This document shows positions 1-7,979 of a stretch of DNA of 64,000 nt, in pieces; positions within the stretch are counted from its first letter, which is position 1, and each line of letters opens with the position of its first letter. The position numbers and the translations under genes are program-made. The notes beneath the pieces were generated by a model. It was given only the letters and a program-made list of their open reading frames with translations, searched no databases and was not told the DNA's origin. The stretch comes from Photorhabdus noenieputensis (GTDB taxonomy: Bacteria; Pseudomonadota; Gammaproteobacteria; Enterobacterales; Enterobacteriaceae), in contig NZ_RCWC01000015.1 of the NCBI RefSeq assembly GCF_018448935.1, positions 42,370 to 106,369 on the forward strand, given 5' to 3'.

Positions 1-36
1 CCGTCGCGATCCATCTTGAAATCCATAGGGTATATA
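1..36 (-). repeat. ERIC element, truncated by window edge
   Basis: These bases match the last third of the ERIC copies at 1894 and 5369 (core CGTCGCGA, then CATCTTGAAATC and GGGTATA). The rest of the element lies to the left of the window. Taking the published ERIC consensus direction as plus, this copy is on the minus strand. Confidence 0.8.
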
Positions 37-105
37 TACCCCACCCTTTCCACAGACGTCCCCCTTAATGCGCTAACACCAGCATCCCCAAAAATCATCT
101 CTTAT

Positions 106-1773
106 TTACCTGCCGACAATTTTATCCAATATTGAACCTATGTTGTCAGGAACCTTATCACCTCTCCAAGCAATATATTGGTCAGGGCGCACTAAAAGGA
201 GCCTGGTTTGATATAATTGCCAAGCATCATGACCGGGAAGATCAACAATCTTGACCGGAATTTTACGTTGATATGCCTGAGCTAATAATTCAGATATATC
301 TGGAAAATGAGATCCTATCCGCAGCAAACTAAATCCAGTGCCTAAAATATCGAACAGGGATACCCTGGTACCAGGAATAGGGGTAAGCCATAAGTGTGGC
401 AATCTCCCTCCGGGTACACTACTCGGTTTATAATTAAGCCAATCATCATCCGGTACCGGATCGCTATTAATAATATGAGGAGAGTTATCATATCGGGCAC
501 CAAGTTCAACACCGATAGAAGTAAATTGACAGCGAAAATTACTCAGCTCAATACCAATCTTTTCACGCGCCAAATTACCCGCGGAATCTGCATCTTCCAG
601 ATTTTTAGGCACATATAGTGAGGCTGTCTGCCGGGTATAAGAGCGTGCAGCGGCAGTATTTCTCAATGCAATTGGACGACGCTCACTTTCATAAGAATCC
701 ATTAGCGTATTACCTGCCCAACCATTTATAGATGCAACAATTTTCCAAGCTAAATTGCTAGCATCGTCGATCCCCGTATGCATGCCAAAACCACCGGTAG
801 GAGAAAATAAGTGAATAGAATCTCCTGCTAAATATACCCTACCCTCAGAATATTTATCAGCAACAAGAGCAACACCACCTTTCCATATCGTATTGCCAAG
901 GACTAATACCTCAACATCTGAACCTATTCCTGCCTGCGCTATGCGAATGACTTCCGAATCATCGATAACTTTCCCATCTTTACTTTGGGTCACAAATAAA
1001 AAATCATCTTCACCGTCCAGGCAGATAAATAACATATGCTCCCTAGGTGAGACAATACCGTACATAAAGGATTTTTTATCTCGTAATAATCCTCGATGAA
1101 TTCCAGGAACACGGATATAACTGGAAACCATTCCACCCGTTAGAAAACCTGCCTTAGCTTCAACGGTTCCTTCGTATGCTATACCAAGTTTAGATCGAAC
1201 AAAGCTCTGCCCGCCATCGCACCCAACCATATATGCCGCCTGCCAGACTTCATCGGCATATTTTCCATCAACATGCTCCGCATAAAGTTTTACTTTGTCT
1301 TGATACTGGACAAAATCTTTAACACACCAGCCATATCTCATTGTGATATTTGGACGACTCCTTGCATGTTGTAGCAAAAACCTTTCAACATACATCTGAT
1401 TTATACGAATGATTGGCTCTGGCACAGGATCTGTCGAAGCCGTATTTTCGCACATAGACATTTTATGCATTTCCGACGGAAACTTGATTCGTGCAAGCTC
1501 CCATCCATTAAGCTTGGTAAAATATGACACATCCAAAGGGAACTCTTTTGGTAATCCTAATGACCGAATAGGCTGAGATATACCTACACGACGATAATGT
1601 TCCATAATACGGGCACTATGGGTATTACCTTTAGGCTGCCATCGGGTATCCTCCTCCAAATTAAAGATAACGGAGCGAACACCATATAAATCCAGGAATA
1701 AAGCTAACATTAGACCAACAGGTCCACCACCAACAATAGCAACGGGTGATATAGAAATATTTTCCGAAGTCAA
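106..1773 (-). CDS. FAD-dependent aromatic monooxygenase (PHBH/MhpA type)
   Basis: This 555-residue protein has the three signatures of class A flavoprotein hydroxylases. They are an N-terminal GGGPVG dinucleotide loop (residues 15-20), a GCDGGQSFVR segment (184-193) and a GDSIHLFSPTGGFG motif (317-330) that contacts the FAD ribityl chain. The length fits the MhpA/polyketide-hydroxylase branch with its C-terminal thioredoxin-like domain. Such enzymes use NAD(P)H and O2 to hydroxylate phenols or aromatic polyketides; the substrate here is unknown. The start codon is TTG, chosen because AAGGAG lies 8-9 bases upstream and no better ATG fits. It lies downstream of two decayed genes and the diiron oxidase gene on the same strand, so it may be the last gene of a broken biosynthetic operon. 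No frameshift is visible in it. Confidence 0.85.
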   Translation of the reverse strand: MTSENISISPVAIVGGGPVGLMLALFLDLYGVRSVIFNLEEDTRWQPKGNTHSARIMEHYRRVGISQPIRSLGLPKEFPLDVSYFTKLNGWELARIKFPSEMHKMSMCENTASTDPVPEPIIRINQMYVERFLLQHARSRPNITMRYGWCVKDFVQYQDKVKLYAEHVDGKYADEVWQAAYMVGCDGGQSFVRSKLGIAYEGTVEAKAGFLTGGMVSSYIRVPGIHRGLLRDKKSFMYGIVSPREHMLFICLDGEDDFLFVTQSKDGKVIDDSEVIRIAQAGIGSDVEVLVLGNTIWKGGVALVADKYSEGRVYLAGDSIHLFSPTGGFGMHTGIDDASNLAWKIVASINGWAGNTLMDSYESERRPIALRNTAAARSYTRQTASLYVPKNLEDADSAGNLAREKIGIELSNFRCQFTSIGVELGARYDNSPHIINSDPVPDDDWLNYKPSSVPGGRLPHLWLTPIPGTRVSLFDILGTGFSLLRIGSHFPDISELLAQAYQRKIPVKIVDLPGHDAWQLYQTRLLLVRPDQYIAWRGDKVPDNIGSILDKIVGR

Positions 1774-1893
1774 AATATATTCTCCTTAATAATGATTTAT
1801 GGCAATAAACATTTCAGACCAAAGATATCAGTTAAAAATTTTTGTATATCTGTGAATTATCGCCTTATCTTCTCTCTTCATATAAAAAATAGT

Positions 1894-2022
1894 TATACCC
1901 GTTATCTTTCAAGTTGCCTCTTTGTTGGCTGCACTCGTTCACCCCGGCCACATAGTTATCTATGCTCCCGGGGATTCTCTCCCTTGCCGTCGCGATGCAT
2001 CTTGAAATCCGTAGGGTATATA
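1894..2022 (-). repeat. ERIC element, complete copy
   Basis: This is about 129 bp, beginning TATACCCGTTATC and ending GGGTATATA. The near-palindromic centre (CATAGTTATCTATG, GCTCCCGGGGAT) and the CAACTTGAAAG-type arm are those of enterobacterial repetitive intergenic consensus elements. It separates the monooxygenase gene from the ACP-like remnant. The minus-strand call follows the usual ERIC orientation. Confidence 0.9.
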
Positions 2023-2225
2023 ATCATGCTCTATGAATCATTGATTAAACACTATTTCATTTCCCTAACGGCTACCCCCACAAGTCTCTTTCCTTAGGAA
2101 TGGAGATACTTACTTTGTTACTTTCTTAAGGAAACATTTATGTGTTATATATTCTGGATTACTAAGCGTATGATAAATTTCCTCTTGAAAAGAGTCACTT
2201 TCAAGAATAAATAGAAGATTAGAAT

Positions 2226-2620
2226 TTAAAAAATATCATCAAAATCTCCACCATTTCCTAATATTTCAAATATATTGCTATTTCCCACAGAAACGAATTT
2301 ATTTATCCTATGTCGTATTATACTAACCAAGGTATTATTCATCGTTTCCTCAATATCGGCAGCAACAAATGGACAGTATCCCTCTAATGTTATCATGGCA
2401 ACAATAACTCTTATGCTGTAGCCTAATTCCCAAAAAGAGGTATCTTAAATTCTTAGTAAAAATACCGGTGGACTGAAAATGTTGTAAATATTAAAGAACC
2501 GCTTTATACATTCAAACTCAGAGACATCGGGAGATTCAACAAGAATCAAATTTTGTTTTATAACTTCGATAACAGCATTTTCATGAGAAACGCCATTAAC
2601 AGTATGTTACCTTGTTTATA
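2226..2620 (-). pseudogene. Decayed acyl-carrier-protein-like gene
   Basis: There is no intact gene here. On the minus strand one frame reads DTSFWELGYSIRVIVAMI and then TLEG, with a stop at 2226-2228. This resembles the region around the phosphopantetheine serine of acyl carrier proteins (…LG-D-S-L…), but the aspartate normally before the serine appears to be missing. An in-frame stop sits just upstream, after a stretch reading AVIEVIKQNLILVE. I read it as the remains of a carrier protein that worked with the neighbouring ligase and oxidase. The resemblance is short, and the assignment could be wrong. Confidence 0.4.
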
Positions 2621-2664
2621 ATCAATTTTAATTACTGGATATGTAATTAACGATTTTTAAAATC

Positions 2665-3090
2665 TTATATAAATTTTTTATTTCTTTCATATTTATCAAG
2701 AACTTTAGCAGAAACACCCCTTAACTTACGTTTCAGAACTTTACCTATCGTCTTCATAGGAATTTGTTAAAGCTATTCACAACAACTACACATTCTTTAA
2801 TATAGTATTTCTTCTCATCCTTTTCCAATATTAGCTTAATAATTCGTTGTCCAACAACATTTACATTTAAAGTTAACTTTCCATTCAATAGAATAGATAA
2901 TTACTAATTTCATTTTTTTATTTTTGATATCATATGAATTCAACCCAATAATTATTACGTTATATATGATCACGAATGTTTATATCACCTCTTTCTCCAT
3001 AAATATACCCATCAATACCTTATGCTGATATGTCATCACTAGCAATAATATCAAGTGCTTCTGCCGTAAATGTCATTATGGTGCAAAGTA
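2665..3090 (-). pseudogene. Decayed AMP-forming acyl ligase, C-terminal part
   Basis: Several broken minus-strand frames together resemble the C-terminal end of an acyl-CoA/acyl-ACP ligase (ANL superfamily). They contain TAEALD, then GIDGYIYGERGD, and finally PMKTIGKVLKRKLRGVSAKV running to a stop at 2665-2667. The GKVLKR block matches the family's conserved A10 motif with its catalytic lysine (PxTxxGKVLR). Stops and at least one frameshift interrupt the reading between these blocks, and the N-terminal adenylation domain is absent. It begins directly after the stop of the diiron oxidase gene, as if it was once translationally coupled to it. Confidence 0.55.
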
Positions 3091-3092
3091 TC

Positions 3093-3857
3093 TCAATCAC
3101 ACTCGGATAAAAGTGTTGTTACATCTGTATTTACCCTGATATTGCTTTGATATAGTTCATTAAGCATATCAATGCGAAAACGCACCATTTCTTCACCAAC
3201 TGCAATAACATCCACTCTACGGTAAGGTTTCTCTTCAACCATTCGATCAATAATTTTTCTCATCGCAATGGCATGATCTTCATCTTCTTCAACATGGATT
3301 CTAAAAAAATGTAATGCATCATCAGGTACCTTCATGAATTGTAAGGCATCCAAAATTGGGCCATAAATCAAGGGTACAATTGCCTCAGCACCTAAACACA
3401 GTGCCGCAAGCCCTCTTAGAGAATCATCACTGCGGCAGTGGCGAAACATGGCATTAATCAGTTGCTGAGTGCTGTTAAGAATCGGATCACTTTTAGGAAC
3501 AGCATCAATAGCTGCCATCGCCTTTTTATATAACTCTGCGTGAGATATCTTTGCAGCATCGGTTCCTGTTAGCTCTTCCAATAAATTGTGAGAAAGCAAC
3601 ACAAAATCTTTTTGGTCTGCTAAGCCTCCCATCAATGAACAGAGATAGCGGGTAAAATATTGTGAATAATAATGGTGCTGGATCATAAACTTTCTTAATA
3701 AACTCTGGTCCACCTCTCCAGAGCGGCAAGCAACCAGAAATATATTCGAATTAAGCTCTTCCAATAGCTCTTTAGAGAAAACGTCTTCCCATAGTGGAGA
3801 TAGAAAATAACCAGTTTCTTTTTTAAATTCGTTTTGTGTGTTGATAGCGAGTTCCAT
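3093..3857 (-). CDS. Haem-oxygenase-like diiron oxidase (HDO, UndA/TenA-like)
   Basis: This is a 254-residue, all-helical protein of the iron-containing redox enzyme family. Counting from the chosen start, candidate metal ligands are E94/E95 and H106 (LLEELT…SHAELY), E158 (CLGAEAIVPLIY) and H188, D192 and H195 (HVEEDEDHA). This is the complete six-ligand pattern of HDO enzymes such as UndA, BesC and SznF, which use a non-haem diiron centre and O2. Size and helical pattern also fit; substrate cannot be read from sequence. The ATG at 3857 is preferred because AAAGGG lies 8-9 bases upstream; an ATG at 3878 would add seven residues. It is the first gene of the minus-strand cluster, followed by ligase and carrier remnants, which suggests a fatty or amino-acyl substrate (inference). 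The frame is intact although its partners are decayed. Confidence 0.75.
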   Translation of the reverse strand: MELAINTQNEFKKETGYFLSPLWEDVFSKELLEELNSNIFLVACRSGEVDQSLLRKFMIQHHYYSQYFTRYLCSLMGGLADQKDFVLLSHNLLEELTGTDAAKISHAELYKKAMAAIDAVPKSDPILNSTQQLINAMFRHCRSDDSLRGLAALCLGAEAIVPLIYGPILDALQFMKVPDDALHFFRIHVEEDEDHAIAMRKIIDRMVEEKPYRRVDVIAVGEEMVRFRIDMLNELYQSNIRVNTDVTTLLSECD

Positions 3858-3995
3858 AATAAACCCTTTTAGTAACATTCAACCGATGAAATAGATGATA
3901 TACAGACTCTTCTCAAGCCAAAAATAGTCGTTCTATGTTTATACAATCCTATCAACCTGTTAGCACAGATTGTTGTAATGCTGTAGGTAAGAATA

Positions 3996-4121
3996 TATAC
4001 CCTATGGATTTCAAGATGCATCGCGACGGCAAGGGAGAGAATCCCCGGGAGCATAGCTAACTATGTGACCGGGTGAGCGAGTGCAGCCAACAAAGAGGCA
4101 ACTTGAAAGATAACGGGTATA
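3996..4121 (+). repeat. ERIC element, complete copy
   Basis: This is about 126 bp, beginning TATACCCTATGGATTTCAAG and ending GATAACGGGTATA, with the core GAATCCCCGGGAGC and GTGACCGGGTGAGCGAG. It is in the published consensus orientation. It lies between the divergent diiron oxidase and LysR genes, so it is probably in the leader or promoter zone of the oxidase gene. Confidence 0.92.
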
Positions 4122-4368
4122 GATGTTAATGGCCTAACTCCGCTCTACAGTGCTTCCATCACGCACCATCATTCAAAGGGATGACCGCAGCCATAAGACA
4201 AGACGAGTGAAACTTTATTTACACACGACCCCATATCCATTTTGGTTTTCATGACCATTTCGATTTTCAATCTTAAATATGTGCGGTTCATCGCTATATG
4301 ACAGCTAAAGCAAAATGAATTTTATTTCATACTACAGATTCGCTAATAGTGGATAAATAGACCTAAAA

Positions 4369-4405
4369 TCACTTCTGAAGTGACTTTCTTGTCACTAATA
4401 GTGAC
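4369..4405. promoter_or_regulatory. Twin palindromic operator upstream of LysR gene
   Basis: There are two perfect 15-bp palindromes: TCACTTCTGAAGTGA at 4369-4383 and GTCACTAATAGTGAC at 4391-4405. Their centres are 22 bp apart, about two helical turns. A partial third copy (CTAATAGTG) is at 4343-4351. They lie 25-61 bp before the LysR start, where LysR-type proteins usually bind their own promoters. The operator role is an inference from position and symmetry. Confidence 0.55.
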
Positions 4406-4429
4406 CTAAAAAAAGCCCAGGAGACCTAA

Positions 4430-5323
4430 ATGAATAATTTGAGTGGATTCATGATCTTCATCCATGTAGCAGAAGCTCGTAGTTTTGCAACCGCAGCCCG
4501 GCTGCTTGGACTCTCTCCTTCGTCCGTTAGCAAAAGCATATCCCGATTAGAAGAGAAATTAGGTGTCCGCCTGCTCCAACGTAGCACCCGTAGCGTCAGT
4601 TTAACCGCTGAAGGCACACTGTTCCTTGAACGCTGTAAACGTATCCTGGACGAAATTTCCACTGCGGAAAATGAACTATTAAGCTCCATCTCTGCACCTC
4701 AAGGCCGCCTGCGAGTAAGTTTGCCATCGCTCAGTAATCTGATGCTACCCGTCTTATCCGCTTTTGCTACTTGTTACCCACAGATAGAGCTAGAACTGGA
4801 TTTTAGTGATCGATTAGTTGATGTTATCGATGAAGGGTTCGACGCAGTGGTTCGCACTGGAGAACTCAACGATTCACGACTCATGAATAAACGTATAGGG
4901 TCTAGCCGTTTTATCTATGTTGGCGCTCCAAGTTACTTTGCACAACACGGTAAACCATCACACCCCGGAGAGTTACTACACCACGCCTGCTTGATGCATC
5001 GTTTTCCAACTACCGGCCTTTTAGAGAAATGGCCACTGTGCTTGGGGAAATCTGAAATAGATATACATCTTCAGGCAAAGATTACCAGCAATCATGTCGA
5101 AACACTGCTACACATGGCGATCCAAGGTCACGGCATCGCCTGCTTGCCTGATTTTACCGTTAAACAAGCTTTGGCTAACGGTGCATTGTTAACCATCCTG
5201 GACAAGTGGGCGGGTACTTCAAGCACCTTCCGTGTTCTCTGGCCATCTAACCGTTGGGTATTACCTAAAGTCAGAGCTTTTGTCGATTTCATGGCCGATA
5301 ATTTATTCCCAAAAGAGAAATAA
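4430..5323 (+). CDS. LysR-family transcriptional regulator
   Basis: This 297-residue protein has the standard LysR plan. An N-terminal winged helix-turn-helix covers residues 1-60 (FIHVAEARSFATAARLLGLS, then SSVSKSISRLEEKLGVRLL), followed by a linker helix and a type-2 periplasmic-binding-like effector domain. The motif RSTRSVSLTAEG and the overall feel place it in the CrgA/DsdC/YafC-like branch common in enterobacteria. AGGAG stands 7-8 bases before the ATG. It is divergent from the diiron oxidase gene and is the obvious candidate regulator of that cluster and of itself, through the palindromes upstream. The effector is not known. Confidence 0.9.
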   Translation: MNNLSGFMIFIHVAEARSFATAARLLGLSPSSVSKSISRLEEKLGVRLLQRSTRSVSLTAEGTLFLERCKRILDEISTAENELLSSISAPQGRLRVSLPSLSNLMLPVLSAFATCYPQIELELDFSDRLVDVIDEGFDAVVRTGELNDSRLMNKRIGSSRFIYVGAPSYFAQHGKPSHPGELLHHACLMHRFPTTGLLEKWPLCLGKSEIDIHLQAKITSNHVETLLHMAIQGHGIACLPDFTVKQALANGALLTILDKWAGTSSTFRVLWPSNRWVLPKVRAFVDFMADNLFPKEK

Positions 5324-5368
5324 AATATTTATCAACAAGTTATAGAGGTGTTTATGTATGAGAATGAT

Positions 5369-5496
5369 TATACCCGTCATCTTTCAAGTTGCCTCTTTGT
5401 TGGCTGCACTCGCTCACCCGGTCACATAGTTAGCTATGCTCCCGGGGATTCGCTCCCTTGCCGTCGCGAAGCATCTTGAAATCTATAAGGTATATA
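5369..5496 (-). repeat. ERIC element, complete copy
   Basis: This is about 128 bp starting TATACCCGTCATC and ending AAGGTATATAT, with the same core as the copies at 1894 and 3996. It lies downstream of the LysR gene, between it and the convergent glnS. Confidence 0.9.
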
Positions 5497-5603
5497 TAAT
5501 AACTACATAATGAATTGATATTTTTGATTTTATTCTGTAATCCCGATAACTGGTTTACCCATAACTTAACTTTCTTTAGCAATGACAAATTTAGGCTCAA
5601 AAA

Positions 5604-5653
5604 AACTGTACCTCAACGGCTGGATTTAAGTGTCCAACTTGTGAGGTACAGTT
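5604..5653 (-). terminator. glnS terminator, long inverted repeat
   Basis: The 12-base arms AACTGTACCTCA (5604-5615) and TGAGGTACAGTT (5642-5653) are perfect complements. On the minus strand the hairpin is followed by a run of seven T's, and it starts just beyond the glnS stop, which fits a Rho-independent terminator. The 26-base loop can extend the pairing weakly (GCTGGA against TCCAAC). Both arms read TGTACCTCA…TGGA inwards, like fused ends of an IS150-type element. Confidence 0.7.
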
Positions 5654-5664
5654 CACGATCTTAA

Positions 5665-7332
5665 TTAATCCTGAGAAATTTTTGCCCAGGTATCACGCAG
5701 ACCAACGGTACGGTTAAATACCAAATTTTCTGCACTAGAATGACAACTATCAGCGCAGAAATAACCTTCACGTTCAAACTGATAAGTTTGTTCTAACTTA
5801 GCATCAGCTAAACTTGGCTCAACAAAGCCCTGACGGCTCACTAGCGACTCTGGGTTAATTGTCGCCAGAAAATCATCTTCTGCACCTGGGTTTGGTACGC
5901 TGAACAGACGATCATACAGACGGAATTCCGCAGGAACCGCATGAGCCGCGCTAACCCAATGAATAACACCTTTCACTTTCCGGCCATCCGCTGGATCTTT
6001 ATTCAACGTTTGATCATCGTAACTGCAATAGATTGTCGTGATATTATCGTCAGCATCTTTCTCAACGCGCTCCGCTTTAATGATATAAGCGTTACGCAGA
6101 CGGACTTCTTTACCCAATACCAGACGCTTATATTGGCGGTTTGCTTCTTCACGGAAATCTGCCCGGTCAATATAAATCTCCCGGCTAAATGGTACGTCAC
6201 GACTGCCCATCTCCGGTTTGTTCGGATGATTAGGCATACTCAAAATCTGTTCCCCTTCTGGCATGTTTTCAATCACCAATCTGACCGGATCAAGAACCGC
6301 CATTGCGCGAGGAGCATTTTCGTTCAGATCATCACGGATACAAGATTCCAATGCCGCCATTTCCACATTGTTATCCTGCTTGGTAACACCAATACGACGA
6401 CAGAATTCACGAATAGACGCGGCAGTATAACCACGACGACGCAAGCCTGAGATCGTTGGCATCCGAGGATCATCCCAACCTTCAACAATCTTATCCGCCA
6501 CCAGCAGATTCAGCTTACGCTTAGACATAACCGTGTATTCAAGATTCAAGCGCGAGAATTCATACTGACGCGGATGACAATCAATAGTGATGTTTTCCAG
6601 CACCCAGTCGTACAGACGGCGGTTATCCTGGAATTCCAGCGTACACAGCGAATGGGTAATACCTTCAAGCGCATCAGAGATACAGTGAGTAAAATCGTAC
6701 ATTGGGTAGATGCACCATTTGTCACCGCACTGATGATGTTCTGCAAATTTAATACGGTACAAAACTGGATCACGCATCACAATGAAAGGTGATGCCATAT
6801 CAATTTTGGCGCGCAGACAAGCTTTACCTTCGTCAAATTCACCGGCACGCATTTTTTCGAACAACATCAAGTTTTCTTCAATACTACGGCCACGGTATGG
6901 GCTGTTTTTACCCGGCTCTTTCAACGTGCCACGATATTCACGGATCTCTTCTGGACTCAATTCATCAACATAAGCCAGACCTTTGTTGATCAATTCAATA
7001 GCATATTGATACAGCGTATCGAAATAATTAGAAGAGTAGCGAATATCGCCACTCCACTCAAAACCTAACCACTGAACGTCATTTTTAATAGAATCGACGT
7101 ATTCAACATCTTCCTTAACTGGGTTGGTATCATCAAAACGCAGGTTACACTGGCCCTGATAATCTTTCGCAACACCAAAATTCAGGCAGATAGATTTCGC
7201 ATGACCAATATGTAGATAACCATTGGGCTCAGGCGGAAAGCGAGTATGTACCGATGTATGTTTACCAGTTGCCAAATCTTCGTCAATTATCTGACGAATA
7301 AAGTTTGTCGGGCGGGCGTCTGCCTCACTCAT
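5665..7332 (-). CDS. glnS: Glutaminyl-tRNA synthetase
   Basis: Class I aminoacyl-tRNA synthetase that charges tRNA-Gln in the cytoplasm. The 555 residues match the E. coli enzyme closely in length and sequence. The HIGH signature is at residues 41-44 ([15 protein letters not shown]), and the KMSKS-type loop appears as VMSKRKL near residue 270. The C-terminal beta-barrel anticodon domains are complete. The three tRNA-Gln genes lie about 9 kb away in the same window. In E. coli glnS follows nagE; here a transposase remnant and a glycosyltransferase gene separate them and nagE points the other way. The gene is intact with a conventional ATG. Confidence 0.98.
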   Translation of the reverse strand: MSEADARPTNFIRQIIDEDLATGKHTSVHTRFPPEPNGYLHIGHAKSICLNFGVAKDYQGQCNLRFDDTNPVKEDVEYVDSIKNDVQWLGFEWSGDIRYSSNYFDTLYQYAIELINKGLAYVDELSPEEIREYRGTLKEPGKNSPYRGRSIEENLMLFEKMRAGEFDEGKACLRAKIDMASPFIVMRDPVLYRIKFAEHHQCGDKWCIYPMYDFTHCISDALEGITHSLCTLEFQDNRRLYDWVLENITIDCHPRQYEFSRLNLEYTVMSKRKLNLLVADKIVEGWDDPRMPTISGLRRRGYTAASIREFCRRIGVTKQDNNVEMAALESCIRDDLNENAPRAMAVLDPVRLVIENMPEGEQILSMPNHPNKPEMGSRDVPFSREIYIDRADFREEANRQYKRLVLGKEVRLRNAYIIKAERVEKDADDNITTIYCSYDDQTLNKDPADGRKVKGVIHWVSAAHAVPAEFRLYDRLFSVPNPGAEDDFLATINPESLVSRQGFVEPSLADAKLEQTYQFEREGYFCADSCHSSAENLVFNRTVGLRDTWAKISQD

Positions 7333-7421
7333 TTTTTATACCTCAATAATGCAAAAACACGTCATATAACCGCCTATAATCCAATAAGAAGTGCTGAGAA
7401 ACAACCGTTTGTTCATGTAAA

Positions 7422-7735
7422 TTGACATCCTCCCCCACTTTAGCACCTCGTGACTCAAGAGGGGGATTCCCGTTAGTGGGCGATGGCTGATCGCTCTGCG
7501 GCGGGTTCCTGCTTCAACGGGCGGCCTGACTGCTCCGTCCCTCCACAGGCAAGCACGGCATGCCCTGCCGCTAAAATGTTACGCGCGCCGTTTACATCTG
7601 TGTTCGCGGTATATCCACACACCTGGCACACAAATTGACTCTGCAACAGGCGGTTCTCTTTGGCTGTATGACCGCAACATGCGCCCCGTCGCTTACGTCA
7701 TGAGTTTCTGGACTGACACGGAGCATACGGAAAGG
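7422..7735 (-). pseudogene. IS200/IS605-type tnpB remnant, 3' end with right end
   Basis: The minus strand encodes the C-terminal zinc-ribbon of a TnpB (OrfB) protein. It reads ACCGHTAKENR, then [32 protein letters not shown] and a tail ending at a stop at 7473-7475. A frameshift near 7690 moves the reading into a second frame giving LRVSPETHDVSD. The first zinc cysteine is not visible and all upstream RuvC domain coding is absent. Beyond the stop, the CCCCCTCTTGAGTCACGAGG stretch and GGGGGAGGATGTCAA resemble the right end of such elements, the region that in active elements also gives the 3' part of the guide RNA. The tip, at about 7422, lies about 90 bp upstream of the glnS start. Confidence 0.75.
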
Positions 7736-7904
7736 CCGTTCTCTGGGCTCGCTCCGACTTTGCCGGTTCATGCGGTGGAGCACCGCTGGAAGTGGTGAAA
7801 CAAGACATTCAACATCAGCGTGGCTGATGATTCTACGGGCTTTTCAAGCCCGTCCCAATTCCCCTCCCGCCTGATGTCGGCGGGAGTACCCTTTGGAGGT
7901 AAAG
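7736..7904. other. Mobile-element-like debris with hairpins
   Basis: Beyond the recognisable tnpB part, this stretch is G+C-richer than its surroundings. It contains compact hairpins such as GGGCTTTTCAAGCCC and CCCGCCTGATGTCGGCGGG. No reading frame is convincing. I take it as rearranged DNA from the same or another insertion element. Confidence 0.4.
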
Positions 7905-7970
7905 ATGGCGATTCAGTGCAAAGTCGGAACGAAAAAACGACTCTCTGTCGAAAAGGAATGGCTTTTATAA
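7905..7970 (+). other. Possible 21-codon ORF with strong ribosome site
   Basis: An ATG at 7905 follows TTGGAGGTAAAG, an unusually good ribosome-binding site. It opens a short frame reading MAIQCKVGTKKRLSVEKEW, two leucines and a stop. It is rich in lysine. It may be a small gene, or the 5' stub of a gene cut away by the insertion debris to its left. I know of no homologue, so it is recorded only as a possibility. Confidence 0.25.
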
Positions 7971-7979
7971 TTTTTTACT

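Noticed and set aside
1792..2097. Plus-strand frame of about 100 codons
   Set aside because: It runs through the ERIC copy at 1894-2022, has no ribosome site and resembles no protein.
5941..6450. Plus-strand frame of 169 codons antisense to glnS
   Set aside because: It lies wholly inside the conserved glnS gene and is a shadow of its codon pattern.
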